The notes beneath the pieces were generated by a model. That model made no database searches and was not told the origin of the DNA. It saw only the letters and a program-made list of their open reading frames with translations. 64,000 nucleotides of DNA from Temnothorax longispinosus (lineage: Eukaryota > Arthropoda > Insecta > Hymenoptera > Formicidae), in contig NC_092363.1 in NCBI RefSeq assembly GCF_030848805.1, positions 2,170,001 to 2,234,000 on the forward strand, in the 5' to 3' direction. The position numbers and the translations under genes are program-made. Shown here in pieces: positions 25,075 to 36,300 of the stretch (positions are counted from its first letter, which is position 1; each line of letters starts with the position of its first letter).

Positions 25075-25385
25075 CCAGAAATGTAGATATGTTCAGATAT
25101 ATTTGTTTCTATGACCATGTATTCCGGTGTTTCGCAAATTTAAGATACATACAACATAAGCATACGCTCAGTTCAATTACTAGGAAACATGTCAGCTTGG
25201 AATCATTCAGTGGACCCCAGAATTGCGGTTTGCAATTGTGGACTCGACGGGATATTGGAGTATACGTGCTAACATCATATATAGATAAAGCTCCCGAGAA
25301 ATTAATTGTTGATGAGTGTTGTAATCAATATAATTCTGTGTTCGTGGCGACTGCGAACCTCCACTCTAATCGCAAGTGTTCCTAG
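25075..25385 (+). CDS. Exon-like ORF behind a strong pyrimidine tract
   Basis: A long T-rich pyrimidine tract ends in TTTGTTTCTTTTAG at 25074, close to an ideal 3' splice site. The frame that follows is open for about 103 codons to a TAG at 25385. The product is unrecognised; it has several Cys and aromatic residues, including a CCNQYN stretch near its C-terminus and a GPQNCG stretch in the middle. There is no obvious poly(A) signal right after the stop and no strong internal donor. It could be a last coding exon or a chance match. Confidence 0.22.
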
Positions 25386-25739
25386 TGTGTGCATTCCGGT
25401 CACTATGTCACAGCACGTATGTTACCTACGTTTGATTACGAGTGTGCACGATACATAACACGTAATTCGTACGGTTATCTTTACAAAGAATTACGAAATG
25501 TTATGGTTTAATACGGTAACAGCAACAGCAGATCTCGATGGTTTGCATCTTCAATTAATCTGCAAATATGTAACAACCTTTGCATCTCTTGTAATGCAGA
25601 CGTTTTAGAACTTTCTTTGTATGCAATTTCAAAGATTTTCGAAATCACTTCTATATCATCGTAAATGATATCTCTATTGAATCGCGGATGTGTAACGATG
25701 AGGTCGTCTATAAATTCGTATAGGACGATGTGAGAAGAC
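25386..25739. other. Noncoding spacer
   Basis: Ordinary mixed-composition DNA. A 77-codon minus-strand frame (25508-25741) is acidic and Ile/Leu-rich but unrecognised. Nothing else seen. Confidence 0.5.
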
Positions 25740-25752
25740 AAAAGAGAAAGAA

Positions 25753-25791
<39 letters not shown>
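25740..25791 (+). repeat. 52-nt homopurine (GA)n tract
   Basis: An uninterrupted purine run, mostly GA repeats after an AAAGAGAAAG lead-in. Homopurine mirror-like tracts can form intramolecular triplex (H-DNA) and bind GAGA-type factors. A homopyrimidine-rich counterpart lies at about 25967-26002. Confidence 0.95.
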
Positions 25792-25793
<2 letters not shown>

Positions 25794-26169
25794 ATCGGCT
25801 AGATGTCAACGGTAGACAGAGCGACAAAGATAGTATGCAAGAGAGAGTAGTGGATAGACGAGGAGAGCAAGAAAATGAGTGGAATCAGCGGCGATGAAAG
25901 GGAGGGGGGAGGTAGGAGGGAGAGAGAACTGGGCCACCGTGCTATCGATGCATTCGCGTGAAACCGTACTCTCTTCCTTTTTCTCTTCCTCTCCTCTCTC
26001 GTCATTCCCCTTTGCCATTCCATTCCCTCTTTCGGTTCGAACCCAGCTCCGGCAACTCTCCTCTGCACAGAACCATTTTGGGACCACACGCTATAGGTCC
26101 TCTCGCAATGGTGTAGCTGTAATCCTACATCTGCTAGACCCTTTCGCCGTGCATACATAGATATATGTG
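25792..26169. other. Purine-rich then pyrimidine-rich segment
   Basis: Purine-rich up to about 25930, then CT-rich from about 25967 to 26030, followed by mixed GC-richer DNA. Frames of about 93-119 codons are open on both strands and merely read the GA/CT tracts. A GGTTCGAACCC word near 26033 resembles a tRNA B box but has no matching arms. Confidence 0.5.
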
Positions 26170-26441
26170 TATATGTATATATACCTCTGGCCAGAGCTTA
26201 CGTTTGCATATCAGGAGCAGAAGTCCGACAACGCATCAGCGACTTTTTTGTTTAGCTTAGAATGACTACCCGGCTGCCGCTGCCGGGAGACGTAATCGAT
26301 TTTCTGACCCAATAAAGATTTCTGCCCTGAGAATACGCGCCGATCCCGTAGAGATTGGTATATATTACCGCCCCATTTTTTTTCTTTGCATCTATCGGTT
26401 TTAATGTTAATATCAGTTTGAAATAAAGATTTCACTTAAGA

Positions 26442-26451
26442 GGGGGGGGGG
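26442..26451 (+). repeat. G10 homopolymer in purine tract
   Basis: Ten consecutive G, followed by AGGAGAGGA. Long G runs are uncommon in this AT-rich DNA and are prone to sequencing and replication slippage. Confidence 0.9.
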
Positions 26452-29183
26452 AGGAGAGGATATATTAGAAAAAAGAACAATTACTTTTTATTAAAAACTC
26501 GTCGAGCATAGAAATCGTGGAAAGAAAAAGTATGTATCGTTATAATGGAACAGCAAACTGTATCGAGCAATGCAATATTTTTAGAACCAACAGAGTTTAA
26601 TGAAACGTATCAAAGGGAACATTCCTTTTTTTCCACTTTTGCATCCGGATTTGATCCAATTACTGCTTTAAAATACTCTTTGCTATAAGCCATTGATTCT
26701 TTGCGTTATTAATACTTGGCGCTGCATATATATATCTTGAATTCTAAATAATTGCTTGACAATATACATATGTATTTCTCTGCATTCAAGGCATGCTCTT
26801 ATATATCCTTCATGAAACCTGGTATAACTAATTGCGATAAGATTTGTTAACCAAACTCAAAGATAATTATTATCTCTCTGCAGCACAAATATAAAAACGG
26901 GATTATCCTCTTTTAGTTTATTTCATTGCTAATTCAGCGTTTCTTTTCCTTCGTATACAGAATAGTCCGCGTATTATGCAGCATATTATATGTATTACAT
27001 AACGTTGAGATTCTCAAGAAGTTGTCCTCAATATCATTATTTTATTAATATCAATATCATTAAAGATATTTTTTAAATTAGAATATATTTTCTGCATTTC
27101 TATATATGCTTTTTTGTAGTCTACATTTAGCATTCTAATAAATATTTAATGTAAAAAAAGATTTCCTTGGAAGGGCTTAAGCTTGCAAAAATGTACAGTA
27201 ACAGTAAAACTGTACAGATTGATACAATTGATAATACGAATGTTTTAATTTTGCGCAACTATCGTACGTGTGGCGACTTTAGAAAGTCTCTCTTCGCTTG
27301 CAGCAAAATGACGCTTTGACGTTATGCTCTATAATCTGACGAAATGTCTTGATTCAGTTGAAAGGCAAATAGAAACGGTCGGACGATGAAACGGATGTGT
27401 CCGGTGATACGGGGTGTTATTTACGTTGGTCAGCGTTGCGGCGAAAAGCGATAAGTCGTGCAGCCGATATTACGCAGGTGGCGTGATACGAATTTTAGCT
27501 GCCCTCATAACTCGGGAGGGCAAGGAGTTTCCGCCTTCTCTAAGCGCACGTCCACTTCGAACGCAAACGCATAATCCACGACGCGAATAATTTCAAGGAA
27601 TGTTCGCGCTCGTGATTTACGTCGAGATTTATTCTCGTTTCTGCTTCATAATAACTTCCGGCCGGGTAAGCTCATCTCTGGGTGGTATTCGTACTCCTCA
27701 TACAAAGCTGAACTTTTATTTTAAAATTTTAGATAAAAAGAGAGAGAAAAAATTTCTACATTGCATTACACTTAAATGTTATGCCATGTTAATAATAAAA
27801 AAAAAAAAGTTTTTTAACTTAATATGCGAGAACCGAGGAAAATGTATTTTTAATTATAAGTTATCTTTAATTTTAATGCTTTTCTCTTAAATGTGGAATA
27901 GACTTAAAATTGTTTTATAAATTACAAATTTTTGCTAGTTGTAAAATTATATTGTTATTGTAGATGGTACTTCGCTCGCGCGTACTTCGCTCTCATAAAT
28001 TTGCGCAGCATTTAGCGGCTCATCTCGTGCGGAGAATTCATTAAAACGCTTTTCGTGCATCGAGGTCGATGTAGAGGAAATGAGTAACCTGGATTTAGCG
28101 ATCCTGAAGATTCGGCCGTAAACAGAGTTTCTCGGTATGTTACCTCCGAGATTCACGGCAAAACCGCGGTAGATTTAGACTACCGCCTTGGAGTGCTCCC
28201 GTTCAGATCTATGGTGTCTGACTAGTAATGCGCCGCCCGAGGCGAATATTTCGCGCGCGCGGGCAGAGAGATCTCAGCGGCAAATCCCCATACTGTAAAA
28301 ATCTAGATTTGCATCTCACGGTGATTTCGCGTTAAGCTGATTTTCCCTATCCTATTACGCGAAAATTTCAGAAAGTACATTTTGCTAATTTCCATTTACC
28401 TACAGCATATGCGTTTTGAATTCTGGCATACAGGCGAAATACGTGTGTTCTTGCACGCAAGTAACTCTACCATAAATATTTATGCAAATAATTAGTGCAT
28501 GTAATTTGCCCTTTCCTCTTTATAACCTGAGTTTTCAGATTATTTTCCTAATTATACATTGTTCACGGTAGCCTTTCCGCTTTCGAATTAAAATCAACAA
28601 CTTGACGTGTTATTTATTTTTCAGAACGTTTATATCATCTCCTTTAGTTAACAACACACAAACATGTAAATTGTTGGTTTGATTTTGGAACATCACGTCA
28701 ATCATTCGGCAAGCGCATAATTATTTATATTCTGTTGGATTTTTTTTTAATTCTCATTAACTAAAAACGGAAAATAGCTAAATTTTTTATATTTTAATTG
28801 CTATTTCATGAAATAAAAACTAAAAGATAATAAATTTCAAAGTAGTAAGTAGACGTAAACGGTAGCGGACCTATGTAGCGGCTCCTAGTATAATTACCAG
28901 CAGCCTGGTGTATATAAATATTCATAAGGCGTTTCAAGATATTCCTATACTAACGCGCAACGTGACCATGGGTCTTGTCTTTAATTAACAGCTTTATAAA
29001 ATAGACTGTTGAGGGAGTCTCCGAGATTCTCTATCTTCGCTATAACCCTTCTTGCTAAAGTGAAACGTATATTTATGACAAGAGACCGTTTTGAAAAACA
29101 TATATTATGATTAATATCATTTTGGAAGTATCAACTGACACATTTTTAAAATAGTAAGGTTGAATGATAGATAACTTAATCTC

Positions 29184-29203
29184 TTTCTGGCATAATAAAC
29201 TTT
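29184..29203 (+). repeat. Dispersed 20-bp exact repeat, copy 2
   Basis: Identical to 15921-15940 (TTTCTGGCATAATAAACTTT), 13.3 kb away and in the same orientation. Probable relic of a dispersed repeat. Confidence 0.5.
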
Positions 29204-32200
29204 AGATCACTTTTACGAAACTGGTAGATTTTTTATGGTTCACAGTGCCTTCCCCTAGATAAGCTTTAATATTTTGTTTGATAATGAGTTCAAATGTAAA
29301 TTTATTAAGTGCTAAAAGCTTTAATTAATTCTTAATAATATTAAGATCGACGCGAGTGACTTTAGAATCTTCTGGCAGAAATGGCTAAATAAATGATGAT
29401 ATTACTTAACGCCTCAATTAGCCAAGTTTCAGTGGTAATTCTGCCTGGCCACGAATCGAGAATACAGCATTTATTTCTCAGAAAGATAATATTGATATTC
29501 AAACATCCGCGATGTAATCATTTGCGCACGTGATGGAGCGGGTGCGAGTTTTCTTTCCACGTTGGGAATATCGTTCCGGTATCGATCGGCGCAGTCTATT
29601 ACGTTCTGCAGGTGACGATGCCTCGTCAAAGGCATGTCGCAGTTATGCGCGCATCGTCTTACGATCGCAATCGCATGCGGAATATATATTGCGTCAATGA
29701 ACGCCGGTGGATGTCTCACTAGGGTTACCTAGTAGTAGCTTATACGCATCGTGCAAGGCAAGTTGAGGCAATTGTCTGTAAATGATGAATGTCTACGAGG
29801 CGGGTAGGAACTGCGGGTGCTACGTATATATGGGAGGGTTACCGAGATCAAATGACAATTACTACCGCAGAACACCCGTTGGACAATGACGTATGTACTG
29901 CTTCATGCTGGTCGGTACCAAAAGCCGCATATTCTATCATGGGACAAAGGATAATGCATGCATCTCGCACTTAGTAACGAGAACTCCTAGCGCTGTCAAC
30001 ACTGTCACGAGTATGAACAATTAATATCGAGTTGAGGAAGTATTAAAAATAAGCAGTCGCGAGATGAGCAGAAGTACAAGGCGGTAATAAAGTATTTGTC
30101 GGATGCAAATTTTTTTATTGTCCATTTAACACTGATTTAATAAACAATTTTTTTTTCTTTAGTGACACTTAAACTCTCCATGATTGCATATAACAGGTTT
30201 GATTATCGTATATAATTGAATTTATTGCAACAAGAAGAGAAACGACATTGATATTATTGATCGAATTTAATTCCAATATTATATTAATACCTACTATTAA
30301 CGGATTATAATCTAATTTAAGTTGAAATTTGAGCAAGCAGATATTTGACAAAATTTACGAACAGAAATGTATAAAATTTGAGAAGATTTAACCTATATTA
30401 ATATACGGAAATTTAATTGGATAATTCGTTAAATCGTTATTATATAATATCTGAGATTATATTCAAATTTTAGGTGGAAATTAAAACTTATTCTGCTTGT
30501 CTAATTCATAATATATTTCATCTTAATATTACTAAAAGATGAAACATAATATTTCATTTATTTTATTGCTTTTAAAACTTAGTATCATCAACACGATTAG
30601 GTTTAATTTATTTTGCAATCGAGCAATTTTTCGTAAATAATTTTTCTGAAATTACGGCAGAGAGTAACAAAATTCTTGGGGTGTACCAACGTTATCTCGA
30701 GAGCGTTGCACTTTATCGAATTCGTATCTATATCGCGATGCTCGTTAAAGGTTATTTATCGGCTAAACTTTTTGAGCCCGCAGATTTGCGCCGTCTTTTT
30801 CGTTATCCGCGCTCGTATATCACCCGCTATTCAATCAAGGTATCTTGTTCTAAGCCGAGCAACAAACCACCCTTAAGCACCAATCATGACGGCTGGACTT
30901 GATAGATGGATTCAATTCACGGTAAGGATACTCTTATTGGACGAAGCCGACATTCCGCTACGACCATCGGAGATACGAGTATAATCATAATCTTCCGATG
31001 CATCGATCATGTTTGTCAATTATGATACGTTGACGATGCTTGTAACGTTAGTGATGTAACAGAATATAAATGAACGTAACTGAAGAATCATATAATATGG
31101 TTATCTATTTAAAATTCACTGCCGTTGATAGTACCAAATTAGTTAATCTCTTAGCAGCAAAAATACGGTAATAAAGTTATTTAATATTGCTATTCGAGTA
31201 CAAAAGTAAAGAGAAGCTATCATGTAATTTAAAAAGATTGGAAAAATTGATAACACAAATTAGATTTATGCTCAAAATATAAAAAAAAAGAAACGTTTAT
31301 GAATAAATAAACATTCCAGTTTTAATATCTCTATGAAAAATATATAGATATTTGTGAAGTGGTGCTGTTGAAAAAAGTTTCAAATTCTCCAGCAAATGTG
31401 ATTCTATCCGTTAATTTTCTTGATGACAAGCATATCACACACTTTTCATATTGCCGCATGTCGCGCGTCTCGCGCTCCGTTTGCAATATATTGCAAATCC
31501 ATTACGAGCGACGAGCTTCGGGTCGTAAAGTTTATCGCGTTATCCATGGTCAAGCATACTCAAAATGTATATACGCGACATTTGTGTCGTAGAGTGCATT
31601 TCCGTGCAGTCATACGCTATAAAAGTGTAAAACTTCGCTCTTATAAAGAGACTCGCGTGGCTGGAATGTACCCATTATACCGTGTTACGGCTCTTATGCT
31701 ACATATTAAACAACAGAAGTTGATTACGAGTCGTATTTTCTGAAAGCGCCGAGATAAAAAAGCAACACTAAATAAATCCCTGTAATAAATGCCACACGTT
31801 ATGTGGTAAAAAAAAACCCCTTAATCTTCTGTTATTCGACTTTGGCGATGACAGGAGCACAAATCACTCGGTCAACTCGGTGAAGCAACTAAGCAAGCCG
31901 GGATGCAAGCTTCACACTTGATAACATCTGACACGAAGTAACGCGCGCAATACATCGAGATAACCAATCAGCGGAAAAGGGGCAATGAATTCGACTATCG
32001 ACTTAACACGGCTTTTTAAAGAGTGGATCTAATGTTCGTTTTTACTCCCGACTGCTGCCAACCGGAGATTGTTATACCAAGCGTGCAGATAGACTTTTTT
32101 GTTTCAAAATTTTTTCTGCAGCGTCACATCGTTATTCGACGAGCCGAATACGGATGGCACGTAATCGACAAAGGGTAGGATGACCCACATTTAAATTCCT

Positions 32201-32214
32201 AAAATGACAGTGAC

Positions 32215-32254
32215 AGAGAGAGAGAAAGAAAAAGAGAGATAAAAAAAGGGAGAG
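32215..32254 (+). repeat. GA/A-rich purine tract
   Basis: AGAGAGAGAGAAAGAAAAAGAGAGA, then one T, then A7GGGAGAG. It is a 40-nt purine run broken by a single T. The description is split because the tract is low-complexity. Confidence 0.9.
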
Positions 32255-33016
32255 CCGTGATCGTCAATGAGAAATGGGAACGCTAACATCCCGATTTTGG
32301 GCATCAAAATCAAATGGACAGGGATATGGATGAACGGATTAGACCAAGGGGGCCTGATCGGGAGAATGTGGTTGCCGAAGCACCGTCGAGGAGTCGCTTG
32401 ACCTCCCGACTTGACATCGTAATCCGTCATTTACGAGCAATTAGGCATATAGCGCTATGTATGTATGTACGCTCGAGTAGAGCGTCATCTATATATCGGA
32501 TTCTACTTATCTAGCAGCCATTCGATCCCGACGTGCCGGCATTATCAATCTCGTAAGCATATCGTGGCCCGGCCAGACCTGCTCCTGCACCATGCACCTA
32601 TCAGTCTAATCTATACTCGCGCCTACGTATGCGATGTTCCTATTCCCGCATGGCGCAAACATCGCCATTGTATCTATCCGTCGGACAGTCGTGCGGGCGT
32701 ATTCGAGGTAATAGCATCGAAAATGATGCTATTCTCGGAAATAATGGTACGGCCGCGCGCCGCCTATCGACGCGTCCGATCCAGGCTTGACCGGGCCGCG
32801 TGCGTCCGTGCGCGATTGCAATGTGTCGTCGGCATCATCATCGGGATCGTACGATCTACCCTATAGGTACTCACGCGCAGATATATTGGAAATGGAGTAA
32901 TTCTTTACTTATTGTCATTTGGCTCAATGTGGACCACCTGCAACCTTATTTATCGTCAACGTTTAATCGTGCGATTCATGATTCATTATATATAATAGAA
33001 ATAAGTGAGGACAATT

Positions 33017-33076
33017 ATTCCTGTTAGCGATAAAAAGATTTACATTGATTGATATTCCTGTTAATAATAAAAAGAT
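33017..33076 (+). repeat. Imperfect 23-bp direct repeat, 37-bp period
   Basis: ATTCCTGTTAGCGATAAAAA at 33017 recurs as ATTCCTGTTAATAATAAAAA at 33054, both continuing with GAT. The two copies differ at about 2 of 23 positions and form a decayed tandem duplication. Confidence 0.75.
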
Positions 33077-34057
33077 CCAACGTGTTATTCGAATGCATCG
33101 CATACTATTACAAGCCATACTGTTTTCATTGTGTATTTTATCTGTGCCATTCTTTGCAGTTTTCATTGCACTCGTCGCCGGCTAGTGTTGGAGATTCGCG
33201 TAAGAATTACTTCCCGGCTTGATTGACGAGCCCGTGCTGCACTTAGGTGCCAGACACGCCGTTTTATCGGGCTTTTCGGTAATTAATCTAATCCTCGTAA
33301 CGATGAATGGACAAGTTCGTGATAAACGACGCTGTTACATCGTGCTTGCCTATCACCGACTAATTTATTAATACCGTGAATATTACTTTTGGTGTAGTCG
33401 TGGCTATTGTCATTGTTCTTGTCCGAGCGATTAGTGTAATGATAATAATTATGATTGACATCCTTATGAATCATTCTCGAAAGTGCAGGATACTGAAAAT
33501 ACATGCAGAACTATCGTACAAAATATAGTACCTGTAAAAAAAATTTTAACGCTAATTTTACCGATAATTGAATCTGTTGGCGTAATTCGCTTCTTGTTTT
33601 CTTTGTTATCGATACACACTATACACAATTAAGCAGTGGATAATTAATTTTGAATGTTCTCATTTCTCGCAAAAATTCGAAGCTGTTATACGGTCGTAAA
33701 AGTAATTTATATTGATTATTGTATATATCTGATAAAGAGAATACATAGAACTCAGCTTAAGGATTTAAAAGAAAGCATGCGTACCGAGACTTAAATTACT
33801 GTAGGACCAGTTTGAAATGGTTGATGAGACCGTGTTAGCGACAGTAAACGAAGCGCACGCGACAGTGGCACGTACCGGATGGAGTTCGTTTGTTGCGACA
33901 AATAGAATTGGTAATACAATTATGACCATTATCTCTTTGCATCGTAACTACAGATATATCGCGTTCGTATATTCGATACTCGGTTGGCTTGCAGCACTAG
34001 CTTTCTCATCAAGTCACTTTTATGCCTTTTCGGTCAGACATAATTGATGCAACTATA

Positions 34058-34085
34058 TGATACACATATGTTGATACACATATGT
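34058..34085 (+). repeat. Exact 14-bp tandem duplication
   Basis: TGATACACATATGT occurs twice head to tail at 34058-34071 and 34072-34085 with no mismatch. Confidence 0.9.
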
Positions 34086-34706
34086 TATAACTTATAAGTA
34101 TACGTTAGTATATCGGATTGATGTAATGCTTAGTGTATAATCGCTCTTACATATTTAGAAAAAAAAGTGACGCACAAAATACTTTTATACTGAGGAAAAT
34201 GTGTGCACTGTTATTTTTTTCCTGAAATCTTTTGAGCCGAATAAAACTGAAAAATGTATTTCGTGCATCCAAAAATTGAACAGATCGCAATCGTTCGAGA
34301 TAAAATGAAAAAAGATATCTCGCAATACATGTTGGATTTTTCACCGATCCATTCACAAAAAATAAAAACGAGTTTTTATCGGATTTTATGCCGAGAGGTG
34401 TGCAGTATAATAAAGATTTGGCACCTTTTCTTAAACAAAACTGATTTAAATTGAGAACTCAAATGTTTGTATTAAAAATGTCATTTTATTTGCCATTAAT
34501 ATTACCCAGGAAATTGGTCCATTTAAAGTAACTTTGTGTTCGTTACACTCACGAACGCATTTTGATTAAGAAACTGATTATGCAGTTTATGATAATTTGT
34601 TATTATTTTAATCACACAGTAATAGTATTTATTTCGCAAAAATTTACATTATAAATATATTCATAATGGAATATATAATATATATTTATTATATGATATA
34701 ATGTAT

Positions 34707-34726
34707 ACTGGTTTCATGAAACCAGT
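34707..34726. repeat. 20-bp perfect palindrome
   Basis: ACTGGTTTCATGAAACCAGT is fully self-complementary with no spacer. Such palindromes can bind dimeric proteins or extrude as small cruciforms, especially in the TA-rich flank seen here. Confidence 0.8.
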
Positions 34727-35520
34727 GTTTCAACGATTTCATATGTGTTACATCAATCTTTTCGTGGAATTTTAATTACGTTTCGTTTATTCTTTTTTTC
34801 TGTCGCGAGATTTGCTAATAACATAAATCAGATTCTAACTTGAATAATTTTGCAACTCCAAGAATTTTCTTAAAGAAAAAGAAATATGTATGAAAGAGTA
34901 CTTTCTTGATCAAGCAGCATAAATATTGCGCAACTTTGCATTATTTATTTAATCCAATATGCATAGTTGTTTCCGTACGGCAAAAGAAACTTGCAGCTGT
35001 AATTGCGACGTTCTGAAATTCAAGCTATATTAAATTCATGTTGTGTACATCATCACCATATTTCGAATTATTTTTTAATTATTTCCCGTATTATTGAAGG
35101 ACAACTAATAGCGCAAATGAGATAAAATAAATGAAAGATCGATGGTAAAGTAATTACTGTAGGTAATATATCACAATATTACAATACATATGATCTATAT
35201 ATAAATTCTGTTATGACACAAGCGCTCATTAATTATTTGCCTTATCATGTGCATCAACTGATCGATGTTACCGATTTTGAAGCATGTTTAAGCTTTTATA
35301 ACAAGCGCATCGCGTAATTGTATATTTTCTGAATTATTTATAGCCGTATTAAATTAAAGTTATAGATCGCGCGCTTTGATGTTACATCATAGTTTGGTAA
35401 TTAGCAAATCTATTTCAGATGTAGAATACACAACTACATTGCGTGCAATTGTCATTTTTTTAATTGCTTATCGATATCCATTATAAAATCTCATGCAATA
35501 TTAAGTGTCGATTGGCCGTT

Positions 35521-36300
35521 TCTCTAAATGGCAGGTTTATAAATGCATTTATAGGCCAAAGTAAGCAATACAGCGCCGAGACTTGAATTAGGATTAAAGT
35601 CCTCGATTTATGGACGACCGCAGTCGACGCACGATTTCCCAACGGTTTCGCTCAGCGCCGATAATGTGCCGTAAGATTTAGCGGAGGTCGAGACATTGCG
35701 GACGTGTCGGTTTAACTCGCATCAAGTAGCAATCCTGGGCAAATTACTGTCCGTGTCTACAGCTCCGGAGGTATGCGCAGGTATGCTCAGGTAGATAGAG
35801 AATGGCTCCGCGGCCATATATACAACGTTTGTAGGCAGACAGTACACAGGCAACTGGAGCTAATGAAGATGTTTGTCAATACTGCCGCGTTACCGTATGC
35901 CGTAACTGTTGTCCTCTCTCCTCCCGCGCGTACCCCATCGCGATAGGACTATATCATCTTGTTTCTGCTCTATATCGGCCACAATGCAGATCTCAGGCCT
36001 TGGTATAGATCGTCATAGGCACATGCAGCTACTTGGATAACCGAGCGGTACAAGACACGATACACTCTGCGATATCGGATTACAACCGAATCGCAATAGC
36101 GAATTAAATCTCCGATGATGCGCCGACTTCGTACGCAATTCCACGACTATTGCAATTCGCATGCCAAGTGGCACAATCTAGCTACGACGTAATTGCCATT
36201 GCCACTCGCGCATATGAAGTAGAATGAGCGAAAGTTTTGTTACTGCTATTTTGAAGAATAAATTCCAATTACCTATCACATTTGTGGATGCTCTTGTAGA
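35521..36300. other. GC-moderate noncoding segment
   Basis: GC rises relative to both flanks, with no long open frame. Direct reiteration GCGCAGGTAT/GCTCAGGTAG occurs near 35775-35795. The combination of higher complexity and absence of ORFs would fit a conserved regulatory element, but conservation cannot be judged from one sequence. Confidence 0.3.

Larger units (their letters stand above)
26170..32214. other. AT-rich noncoding background
   Basis: About 6 kb without a recognised gene. It holds a G10 run at 26442-26451 inside a purine tract, the second copy of the 20-bp repeat at 29184-29203 and a CpG-richer piece at 28190-28275. Scattered short frames on both strands are unrecognised. A possible donor CGG|GTAAGC near 27667 lacks an acceptor partner. 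Confidence 0.6.
32255..35520. other. Mixed to AT-rich background
   Basis: Moderate GC with CpG at 32310-32870, then AT-rich. It holds an imperfect spaced duplication at 33017-33076, a tandem 14-bp duplication at 34058-34085 and a 20-bp perfect palindrome at 34707-34726. Frames of 60-133 codons are unrecognised. Confidence 0.6.

Noticed and set aside
26030..26045. GGTTCGAACCC, another B-box-like word
   Set aside because: The flanking bases do not form a T-stem and no A box lies upstream at the right distance.
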